Shown here: positions 56,907 to 64,000 of the stretch, in pieces
Layout: each line of letters starts with the position of its first letter
Numbering within the stretch: position 1 is the stretch's first letter
From: Planctomycetota bacterium
Lineage (GTDB): Bacteria; Planctomycetota; UBA1135
Direction of reading: 5' to 3'
NCBI GenBank assembly: GCA_027623295.1
Contig: JAQBXR010000012.1
Span: 32,121-96,120 of the forward strand
DNA: 64,000 nt
Translations under genes and position numbers: made by a program
The notes under the pieces: generated by a model
Database searches by the model: none
Told to the model about the DNA's origin: nothing
What the model saw: only the letters and a program-made list of their open reading frames with translations

Positions 56907-59900
56907 TTAGTTCCAGCTCTTCGCGGCAGCGCGGAACTCTTCCACGCGGTTAGGGAAGCTTGCAAGGAAACCCACCGCATCGCGCTTGGCGATGTCTGGC
57001 AATCCCGCATTTACCAAAGCTTCGTAAACCGCAAGTGTGGCTTCGAAGTTAAGCGGCTCGGCACTAGCCCAATCGCGTGCGGCAGAAATCCAAGCGACCG
57101 GCTTTTCACTTCCAGAAGCTTTCGCCTCGACCCAGCTGGCATGCTCTTCGCAAGGCTCTTCCGCTGCGGTGACGGCCCAATCTTTCGGGCCGGTCAAGGG
57201 AGCGGTTGGACGATCAATCGAAAGCGGCACCGTGACTAAAGTGTTGCTGCCTGACTTCACGCTGACGGAACCAAAGTAACGTTGTCCATCATCTAGAGAC
57301 TCCAGTTCCGGCATACGCGCGAAGGAACTGCGTGCGCCGCCAAACGGAATGCTCAAGCGGCTGGAAGCACCCGTTTCGGAAATCGCAGACTTCAAATCCG
57401 GGTACAAGGTCATCGAACCGGGGCTGTTGTAGAACCGCAGTTCCGCACCTGCGAATCGCGCTTCCAGAGCGGCTGCACCAAGGCTTGGGTAACTCAATCG
57501 GAAGTGGTACTTGCCGGCCGGCATGTTGCCGAGATCGGTTTCGGTTTCGAATGCAATGAAACGGCCAAAGATGGCATCGGCTTCGTCGAAGATTTCGAGT
57601 GCCAAGTCTTCACGCCATTCCGTAGTTTGAATCGAACGTGGGGTGAACATGGAAACCTTGCTGGTGCCTTCTGGCACTTCCGCATCCCATTCCACAATGC
57701 CTTGGAACATGCCATGACCACCCATAATGGTGCTGCGAATCGGATCTTCAATGATCTTCATATCAGCGACTACGGGCGATGCCACGCCATCAATGCTTGC
57801 TGAAACGCTTAGGCCGTCGGCATCGCGCAGGTAAGAGGCAAAGCCGAAGAAGCCCGTCTCTTGACCAGCTGGCACTTCGAACTCTGCGTACTGCGGCTGC
57901 ACACCTTCAAAACGGAAGTGCAAACCGACTTCAGCTTTCACGTTGGTCGACCAGCGTGCGCCCATGGCGTATTCCAACACGGTTCCAGCTTCCACCGGAA
58001 TCGTGGTTTCATAACTTTCGTTATCGCTCAGGATCATACGCCCACGACGTTGACGGTCGCCGGCGTAAAGGAAACCACTGACCGAACCAGCGCCGGTGCG
58101 GAATTCATTCTCGCCTCCGCCGTTTTGGGTCACGCGCAAATGCACCACGTTGGCGCCGTGCGGCACTTGCAAGAAGGTGCGGCCGAGGTCACCAGGGCCA
58201 AGTTCAAACTGATTCCAAGCTTCACCCAACTCATTCACTTCCATAGGGACCACCACGGTGACCGGAATCACCAGGTCTGGACCAGCGTTTTCAGGCTTGG
58301 AATCGTCATAAGCGAGGATGCGTGTGCTGTACAAACCATGCTCCAATGACTCAGGATTAATCCGTGCATTGAAACCAGAACCTTGAGAGCTGGTGTACAT
58401 GGCGTCGGGCACTTGCACCCAAGTCGACTCCGAAACTAAACGGAAAGTGCGCAGAAAATCGGAACGGCTAGCGTTCGAGTCTTCCAAAGCAAAGTCTGGC
58501 GTAATGTTAATGCGACGCTCAAACGGCTCTTTCGATGGAAGGCCACGGAGGTAAATGCCTTCGCCAACCCCGAATGGATTGTTAATACTGACGGTGAAGG
58601 ACTGCTCCCCTGCCGGACCTTCGGCGAGATTGCGCAGGGCAACCAGCGAGCGCTCCATGTCGATGGCACCGTGCCCGACTTCCACCCAATCATGCTGCGG
58701 CAGTTTCTCCGCAGCCAAACGGAAGGCTCGATAAATACGAGCTGGCGATTGTGCGAGGCCTTCTTGAGTTGCTGCACAACGGAGGAGTGCCACACATCCG
58801 GCCATTTGTGGAGCGGCCATAGAAGTGCCATTCCAGTTTTCACCTTTCGATAAAGTCCAAGATGGAAGTGCGCTCAAGGCAGCGCCGGGTGCGGTGAAGT
58901 CCACGCCGATGTCACCGTTTGGCAAGGGGCCGCGCGAGGAAAAATCGAACAGGACGGGCTGGCTTGGGTTCAGCGAACCGTAGTTCACCTTCTGCGTATT
59001 CGGCCATACGCCAGCGGCAATCGAGAACGCCGATTCGGTGGTTCCTGGAGAACCCACGGTGGTAAGTGCTGGACCTTCGTTGCCCGCGGAGGTCACCAAG
59101 ATCAAACCGCGCTTAGCCGCTTCATCAATCACCCAGGAATCCGGCTCATCGCCATCGGCGTAGAAGCTTGGACCGCCGAAAGACATGTTTGCGATTTGAC
59201 ATCCGGCTTCGACCGCCATATCCAACGCTTTGGCGACTGCAAAACCGCTGGTGCTGCCACCAAACTTGCCATCGCCAATTTTAATCGCGACCAGTTCCAC
59301 ACCCGGAGCGATTCCGTTGAGGCGACCATTAGGTCCTTCGTAACTTCCAATGATGCCGGCAACGTGGGTGCCGTGACCGTGGGTGTCGAAGAGCAATGTG
59401 GTGAGGTTGCCATCGTCCGCAACGCTCACGGCGTAGTTCATGTTGGAAGAATCGCCGAGCGTGGCCCAGTCCCCAGTCTCGCGGAAGGTGCCGAGTGCAG
59501 TTTCTTCATCGAGGTCGCCGTCTTCATCGGAGTCGATGACTACTTTCCACTTGCCGCCTCGCTCGAAGACCACCACGTCGTAAACCACGCCGGGATCGGT
59601 GAAGGAATCGAAGTGCCGTTGAGTTTCCGATTCGGAGGCGGACTCTTCGTCAATGGAAGTGCCATTGCCCTCCAAACGCGTGACCGCTTCTTGATACTTG
59701 TCCGCTTCCACCTGCCACTTGGCTTGACGTTGCGCGTTCATGCGCCCGCTCAAACCGGCTGGCAAAAACTCGGCGCCAATACGTCCAAGGTGAACTTCGC
59801 CACCACTCTTATGGTGACCCAAATCCAACTCGCGGCCGCTTAAGCCAATGGTCTTGCCGTTGCCGTCTAGATCGACCACCATGCTGGTGTTCATGCGACC

Positions 59901-60134
59901 GTCAGTGGTGGCGTCGTACCAATCGACCAACTTGCGCCGCCCATCGGGTGTCTTTTGCAAGAACGGATGCCCAGGGTCAATCCCGGTGTCGAGCACCGCA
60001 ACACGAATGCCACGGCCGTCATATTCCGGGTGCGCTGCCAAAAACGCAGCAACCCCGAGATCCTGCTTCGGGAGCTGTCCATCTAGGGACTGCTGCGGCA
60101 GGGTGAAAAGTAGAAGAGCGGGAAGAAAAAGCAT
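56907..60134 (-). CDS. tripeptidyl-peptidase II-like subtilase, secreted
   Basis: This 1075-residue serine peptidase (S8) has a signal peptide MLFLPALLLFTLPQQ, then LGVAAFLAAHPEYDGRG, catalytic D49 in VAVLDTGID, H254 in GHGTHVAG, oxyanion N351 in TSAGNEG, and S438 in GTSMAAP. The ~200-residue insertion between Asp and His, with NTSMVVDLDGNGK-type sequence, and the long C-terminal beta domains are characteristic of tripeptidyl-peptidase II. TPP-II homologues are known in some planctomycetes. A signal peptide on a TPP-II-type enzyme suggests an extracytoplasmic peptidase, unlike cytosolic eukaryotic TPP II. A TAAACT box lies 9 nt before the ATG. Confidence 0.88.
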   Translation of the reverse strand: MLFLPALLLFTLPQQSLDGQLPKQDLGVAAFLAAHPEYDGRGIRVAVLDTGIDPGHPFLQKTPDGRRKLVDWYDATTDGRMNTSMVVDLDGNGKTIGLSGRELDLGHHKSGGEVHLGRIGAEFLPAGLSGRMNAQRQAKWQVEADKYQEAVTRLEGNGTSIDEESASESETQRHFDSFTDPGVVYDVVVFERGGKWKVVIDSDEDGDLDEETALGTFRETGDWATLGDSSNMNYAVSVADDGNLTTLLFDTHGHGTHVAGIIGSYEGPNGRLNGIAPGVELVAIKIGDGKFGGSTSGFAVAKALDMAVEAGCQIANMSFGGPSFYADGDEPDSWVIDEAAKRGLILVTSAGNEGPALTTVGSPGTTESAFSIAAGVWPNTQKVNYGSLNPSQPVLFDFSSRGPLPNGDIGVDFTAPGAALSALPSWTLSKGENWNGTSMAAPQMAGCVALLRCAATQEGLAQSPARIYRAFRLAAEKLPQHDWVEVGHGAIDMERSLVALRNLAEGPAGEQSFTVSINNPFGVGEGIYLRGLPSKEPFERRINITPDFALEDSNASRSDFLRTFRLVSESTWVQVPDAMYTSSQGSGFNARINPESLEHGLYSTRILAYDDSKPENAGPDLVIPVTVVVPMEVNELGEAWNQFELGPGDLGRTFLQVPHGANVVHLRVTQNGGGENEFRTGAGSVSGFLYAGDRQRRGRMILSDNESYETTIPVEAGTVLEYAMGARWSTNVKAEVGLHFRFEGVQPQYAEFEVPAGQETGFFGFASYLRDADGLSVSASIDGVASPVVADMKIIEDPIRSTIMGGHGMFQGIVEWDAEVPEGTSKVSMFTPRSIQTTEWREDLALEIFDEADAIFGRFIAFETETDLGNMPAGKYHFRLSYPSLGAAALEARFAGAELRFYNSPGSMTLYPDLKSAISETGASSRLSIPFGGARSSFARMPELESLDDGQRYFGSVSVKSGSNTLVTVPLSIDRPTAPLTGPKDWAVTAAEEPCEEHASWVEAKASGSEKPVAWISAARDWASAEPLNFEATLAVYEALVNAGLPDIAKRDAVGFLASFPNRVEEFRAAAKSWN

Positions 60135-60172
60135 GGAAGGCGCAGTTTAGCAGGCCTTCCCAGCTTCAAACC

Positions 60173-60913
60173 CTACTGAACTGGCTCACTCATCTTCGTC
60201 CACAAATCCTGCATGACTAAGATTCGGGTACACGAAGGGCATCGAGTCATGCCTTTGGCAGCCTGCACGCGTACGCGGTCGTTCGCAGTGAGGTTGGTGC
60301 CGCAGCCGCCGCAAGAATTGCCCTTTACCGGCACCACGGCTTTGCCCGGATGTTTGGCGGATAAGGTTTGAAACACACTGCGTACAGTCGTGTTGACGTC
60401 GGCTACCAATTCTTCGCGTTCCGCACTCAAAGTATCGACATCGGCTTGCAGCTCGGCGGCATCGGCCTCGACACTCGCGCGCATGGCATCTAAAGACTCC
60501 TTAGCCTCATCGAGGCGGCCATTCATGGCCTCGCGTTTGGCGGCTAGCCCATCGGCTCGCTCCAATAACTCGAGTGCTTCTTCCTGTGCCGCGGAGTTTT
60601 CCTGACGATGCGTGGTGGCCTCATGCTGAGCAATCTGAGCGGAAGATGGATCACGCGATTCAATCGCTTGCTTCTCCAACTTGTTAATGCGATCTTCGCG
60701 CGTGCCGCACTCGTTCTCCAACTTGGTGGAGCGCACAAAACATGCCCTCTTCTCCGCTTCGAGCTCTTCGGCCTCTGCCTCCAGCGCCGCCATAGTGGAT
60801 TCGCGCTCCCCTAACTCCACTGGAAGCGACTCCAGACGTCGTGCCAAAGTAGTCAGGCGTTTGTCTACCTGTTGAGCACGAAGGAGTTGGGCGAGGATGG
60901 CTTCCACTGCCAT
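60173..60913 (-). CDS. C4-type zinc-ribbon coiled-coil protein
   Basis: This 246-residue protein is mostly a long antiparallel coiled coil (about 10-175, many Glu/Ala heptads) followed by a zinc ribbon: CGGCGTNLTANDRVRV and CPSCTRIL give four metal cysteines. This is the architecture of the CT398/FlgM-like zf-RING_7 family found in Bacteroidetes, Chlamydia and Planctomycetes. The function is not established; a link to transcription or secretion has been proposed for some members. It lies downstream of rpoD with a strong hairpin between. Confidence 0.82.
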   Translation of the reverse strand: MAVEAILAQLLRAQQVDKRLTTLARRLESLPVELGERESTMAALEAEAEELEAEKRACFVRSTKLENECGTREDRINKLEKQAIESRDPSSAQIAQHEATTHRQENSAAQEEALELLERADGLAAKREAMNGRLDEAKESLDAMRASVEADAAELQADVDTLSAEREELVADVNTTVRSVFQTLSAKHPGKAVVPVKGNSCGGCGTNLTANDRVRVQAAKGMTRCPSCTRILVMQDLWTKMSEPVQ

Positions 60914-60928
60914 TCATTACAACGCAGC

Positions 60929-60957
60929 GCACCCTGGATGGGAACCATCCAGGGTGC
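60929..60957. terminator. perfect 13-bp hairpin between rpoD and the zinc-ribbon gene
   Basis: GCACCCTGGATGG (60929-60941) and CCATCCAGGGTGC (60945-60957) pair perfectly around GAA. It lacks a T-tract, so it may be a Rho-dependent end, an attenuator or an mRNA-stabilising structure 15 nt from the next ATG. Confidence 0.55.
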
Positions 60958-61020
60958 GAATTCCTGATTGTTCTCAGGTATTAGCCGATTGCCGCAAGCA
61001 AACTCGCAGCAAGGCTCAGG

Positions 61021-62835
61021 TTACGGAGTTGTTCCTTCCAAGAAACCCGCTAACTTGCGTGCCCGGATTGGGTGTTGCAGCTTGCGAATCGCCTTCGCTT
61101 CAATCTGACGCACACGTTCGCGCGTCACCCGGAAGATGCGACCGACCTCTTCCAGGGTGTAGGTGTAGCCGTCTCCTATGCCATAACGCAGTTTGATGAT
61201 CTCGCGCTCACGGAAAGTGAGGGATTCGAGGACATCGTCAATGCGTTCTTTGAGCATTTCTTGGCCAGCACGCTCAACCGGGTTCTCCGACATTTCGTCT
61301 TCGATGAAGTCGCCGAAGTAAGAATCCTCGGAATCGCCAATCGGACGATCCAAAGAAATCGGATGCTTGGCAATCTTCATGACCCGCGTGGCTTCGTCTA
61401 CGGCAATGTCTGCAGCTTCCGACATTTCCTCAATGGAAGGTTCGCGGCCGAGGTTTTGCAGCAGGCGTTTTTGCACTGCGCGTAACTTCGACATGGTCTC
61501 AATCATGTGAACCGGAATACGGATGGTCCGCGCCTGGTCCGCAATCGATCGTGTGATGGCCTGACGAATCCACCATGTGGCATAAGTCGAAAACTTATAA
61601 CCGCGGCGATACTCGTACTTCTCAACCGCCTTCATCAAACCGGTGTTACCTTCCTGAATCAAGTCAAGGAAACTCAAACCACGGTTGCGGTACTTCTTGG
61701 CAATCGAAACTACCAAGCGCAAGTTACCCGAAGACAAATCCTTCTTCGCACTTTCGTAGGCATCAAGAGCACGGTAAAGAAACTCCATACGACGCTGGAA
61801 TGATTCCAACGGCTCCATGGCTTTCACTTCCCATTCGCGCAACTGCGACTGCAGCACAGCGAATTCTTCCTTGCCTGCATGACTCCGCTTACGTGCGCCA
61901 TCAAAGCTAGCTGCTTCGCGGGCGACGGCAGCCCATGCCCGTGCTTTGCTTTCCAAAACACGAATGAAGTCTTGCAAGATGTTTACTTGGAAGTGCAACT
62001 CCTCCACCATCACTGCAATGCAACGCTGACGTGCGCGCATGTTGCGACGGAACAGGGCACGCTCGTCTGCTTTCAGGCGGGTGTCCAACTGCACTTCGTA
62101 CCCAACCCGCGCGACATCGCGCAAGTTAGTTAGGTCGGCAATGTGGCCGCCCAAACGCTGCTCCAAATCTTGCTTGGTGAGCTCATAACCGGCACCTCCG
62201 TCAATGTTGGATGAGGTACCTTCATCGGCACCTTCTTCCGCGGCCTGCTTTTTCAGGCGACGGTTGCTGTGGTGCAGTACAGCAAAACTGGAGTTCGCCT
62301 GCGCCGAAGGGTTTACCTTCAAGGTGCGGTCAAACGCTAGATCGCCGTCTTTGACCTGCTGCAGTACATCTAATGCCATATCTAGCGCAAGGCCAGACTC
62401 CAGCACCAGACGACGGAAAACTTTGCGCGAAACCTCGGTGGTTTTCGCAAGCGAGATTTCCTCTTCGCGGGTCAACAGTGGGATTTCACCCATTTGGGTG
62501 AGGTACATGCGCACCGGATCATCGATCTTCTCCAGCACGGCCGAAGTGGCGCGTCCACCACCACGAATACTTAACGTGGAAAGTGGTTTCGGAGTGACCG
62601 GAATCGGTGCGGTGCCGCCCGCAAACTGGGCGACGTTTCCCGTAGTGTTGGCGGCGAGCACAATGCCGGCAGCCTCAAGACGGTTCATGATGTTTTGCAG
62701 AGTCAGATAGTCGCCGCTCTGGTACGACGAGAAACTATGTAATTCTTCGAAAGGAAGACTGCCAGTCACCTGACCCTTAGCGATAAGGGTCTCGAGAGCT
62801 GATTCTGTTTTTTTATCTAACGACTTATTGGTCAT
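61021..62835 (-). CDS. rpoD: RNA polymerase primary sigma factor (sigma-70/RpoD)
   Basis: This 604-residue protein has region 1.2 with [21 protein letters not shown], a non-conserved insert with a charged helical segment, region 2 with [41 protein letters not shown] and the -10-recognising [18 protein letters not shown], region 3, and region 4 with [25 protein letters not shown]. The NLR-to-TYATWW stretch is diagnostic of group 1 sigma. Region 1.1 is reduced. dnaG lies 23 bp upstream, the conserved macromolecular-synthesis pairing. Confidence 0.96.
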   Translation of the reverse strand: MTNKSLDKKTESALETLIAKGQVTGSLPFEELHSFSSYQSGDYLTLQNIMNRLEAAGIVLAANTTGNVAQFAGGTAPIPVTPKPLSTLSIRGGGRATSAVLEKIDDPVRMYLTQMGEIPLLTREEEISLAKTTEVSRKVFRRLVLESGLALDMALDVLQQVKDGDLAFDRTLKVNPSAQANSSFAVLHHSNRRLKKQAAEEGADEGTSSNIDGGAGYELTKQDLEQRLGGHIADLTNLRDVARVGYEVQLDTRLKADERALFRRNMRARQRCIAVMVEELHFQVNILQDFIRVLESKARAWAAVAREAASFDGARKRSHAGKEEFAVLQSQLREWEVKAMEPLESFQRRMEFLYRALDAYESAKKDLSSGNLRLVVSIAKKYRNRGLSFLDLIQEGNTGLMKAVEKYEYRRGYKFSTYATWWIRQAITRSIADQARTIRIPVHMIETMSKLRAVQKRLLQNLGREPSIEEMSEAADIAVDEATRVMKIAKHPISLDRPIGDSEDSYFGDFIEDEMSENPVERAGQEMLKERIDDVLESLTFREREIIKLRYGIGDGYTYTLEEVGRIFRVTRERVRQIEAKAIRKLQHPIRARKLAGFLEGTTP

Positions 62836-62858
62836 GGGAATGGGAGCTGATTCGGGAT

Positions 62859-64000
62859 TTAGTCGTTCGGAGAAATGCTGATCCTTCGCAAGAAGGAATG
62901 GAGATCATCGGAGTCGGTCGCTCTTTCTGTGTTGCCGGGGAGGACTTCAAGGGACCGTTCTAATGCCAAACAAGGATCCTTGGGCCGTTGGTAACGAATC
63001 TGATCCAACCACGCGGCTGGTTCTTGATTTTCGAAGGCGACGAGAGCGGTAAGGAGGTCAAACCCCTGTTCAGACTCACGTTGCTGACGACACCATGAAA
63101 GGACTCTTTGGGCGACAGAATCTTGCAATTCTATCGTGTCGAGCTCTTTACGGAAGCGCGGATATGCGCTTGGATCGTGAAGGATGGCGGCGATGATTTC
63201 TCTTTCGTTTCTTCGAAGGACCTCCTCGGGTTGAGTGGATGGCGGAATGGGTGACGATTCGGCGAAGGCACCGCTATCCATGGGACCCTGGTACGCAGTG
63301 TCTTTAGGATGAGTGAGCCTTCGCAGGGCGTCCGCCGAGACCCCCAAAGTTGCTTGGACCTGACTCGCCCAAGCCTCTGCTACAACGGGACTTGGGGTGG
63401 TTGCAATCCACTCCGCCATCTCCGATGCAGCCTTATGGACGACCGCAGGCACAGACAAATCCTCTTTTTGGGACCAGGTATCTAAACGCCAGCGGAGTAT
63501 ATCCCATGAATCGGCGATGAAGCTAGAGAGTTCTTCTAGACGGCCCTCAGCCACCATATCCGCGGGGTCATAACCTTCCGGAAGCGTGGCAATGCGCACG
63601 TCAACGCCTTCTGCGACGAGGAGACGGGCGGCTTTTACGGCAGCTTTACGCCCAGCGAGGTCTGGATCGAGCAAAAGAACCACTCGGCGCTCGGTCCTTT
63701 TCAGCCGACGCGCGTGGTCATCGGTGAATGCGGTGCCGAGGGCAGCCACACAAGGCTGTATGCCAGAACGGTGCAACTGGATGACATCTAGGTAGCCTTC
63801 GGTGACCAGGACTGGGGAATCCGGGAAATCGCGCAGGCCGGCCTGCAATTTCTCAATGCCGTAAAGCAAACGCCGCTTCGGAAACAGCGGGCCTTCGGGG
63901 GAGTTGACGTACTTCCCCATCTTCTTTTCATCGGCAAAGGAACCGGGCAGATAACGTCCGCCAAAACCTAAGGTGCGGCTGCCGGCATCGAGCACCGGAA
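62859..64000 (-). CDS. dnaG: DNA primase (5' part off window)
   Basis: Only the C-terminal ~380 codons are present; the N-terminal zinc-binding domain lies beyond position 64000. Visible parts are the end of the catalytic core ([37 protein letters not shown]), and the Toprim motifs [12 protein letters not shown] and [13 protein letters not shown] with [18 protein letters not shown] between. The C-terminal third is the helicase-interacting region, which is poorly conserved. It precedes rpoD on the same strand. Confidence 0.94.
   Translation of the reverse strand, partial: PVLDAGSRTLGFGGRYLPGSFADEKKMGKYVNSPEGPLFPKRRLLYGIEKLQAGLRDFPDSPVLVTEGYLDVIQLHRSGIQPCVAALGTAFTDDHARRLKRTERRVVLLLDPDLAGRKAAVKAARLLVAEGVDVRIATLPEGYDPADMVAEGRLEELSSFIADSWDILRWRLDTWSQKEDLSVPAVVHKAASEMAEWIATTPSPVVAEAWASQVQATLGVSADALRRLTHPKDTAYQGPMDSGAFAESSPIPPSTQPEEVLRRNEREIIAAILHDPSAYPRFRKELDTIELQDSVAQRVLSWCRQQRESEQGFDLLTALVAFENQEPAAWLDQIRYQRPKDPCLALERSLEVLPGNTERATDSDDLHSFLRRISISPND

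Noticed and set aside
1-64000. Genome-wide TGA reassignment (Trp or Gly) to explain the in-frame TGAs
   Set aside because: TGA ends many intact genes here at the expected length (glmU, psd, dxs, gdh genes), and the two recoded sites both align to Cys, not Trp or Gly.

Overview
The window reads as a contiguous piece of a moderately GC-rich Gram-negative bacterial chromosome. Coding density is high, many genes overlap in ATGA fashion, and no prophage, IS element or CRISPR array is visible. Gene content points to Planctomycetota or a close relative: a tripeptidyl-peptidase-II-type subtilase, a Ser/Thr kinase next to an FHA-GAF-sigma54 activator, lipid-A-core-type sugar kinase and glycosyltransferases, and an EboE homologue. 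This is inference from gene content only; no 16S rRNA is present.

Layout. 1-4204 (-) is a glmU-prs-rplY-pth-rpsF-rpsR-rplI operon; rplI runs off the left edge. 4228-6958 (+) holds psd, a carboxymuconolactone-decarboxylase-like gene and an LplT-like transporter. 6933-11442 (-) holds the FHA-GAF-sigma54 activator and a membrane Ser/Thr kinase. 11466-13616 (+) holds a YkgJ-type cysteine-cluster protein and ettA, followed by a (-) glycosyltransferase. 14749-15798 (-) is a secreted thioredoxin-fold gene whose WCGPC site is W-TGA-GPC, so probably a selenoprotein. 15959-20749 (+) is a MoxR/DUF58/transglutaminase operon. Next come an MBL hydrolase, mtfA, a DUF1294 gene and an MscS channel. 23529-29894 is an aerobic benzoyl-CoA (box) cluster: boxD, boxB and boxC, divergent boxR, and a 3-hydroxyacyl-CoA dehydrogenase. 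29956-30967 is a DUF389 gene broken by two 1-nt deletions. 31451-32035 (-) is a lipoprotein MsrA with TGA at its catalytic Cys (G-TGA-FW) and a good SECIS-like hairpin, a second probable selenoprotein. 32062-34191 is a DUF2891 + Pro/Thr linker + SGNH-hydrolase fusion, followed by a 420-bp repeat-rich gap. 34614-41349 (-) holds a DUF4937 protein, an FMN glutamate-synthase-like protein, LiuC-like hydratase, HMG-CoA lyase, an SRPBCC protein, a glycosyltransferase and a WaaP-like kinase. 41509-44080 (+) is a tandem of two glutamate dehydrogenases, the second lacking catalytic residues. 44160-54643 (-) is a long run: pabB, pabC, three hypothetical envelope proteins, xseA, xseB, ispA, dxs, nadK. 54691-55596 (+) is xerC. 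Then tRNA-Glu, eboE, a giant subtilase, a zinc-ribbon coiled coil, rpoD and the 3' part of dnaG (all -).

Most interesting. (1) Two in-frame TGA codons sit exactly at redox-active Cys positions of two exported thiol-redox proteins, while TGA is a normal stop in neighbouring genes: strong evidence for selenocysteine. (2) The second glutamate dehydrogenase looks like a regulatory pseudoenzyme. (3) Several divergent pairs are separated by only 23-26 bp containing TAGGATA/TATCCTA, a candidate bidirectional -10 element that predicts leaderless or very short-leader mRNAs. (4) A box benzoyl-CoA cluster lies outside its best-known hosts, with TGCA-type operator candidates but no boxA or CoA ligase in view.
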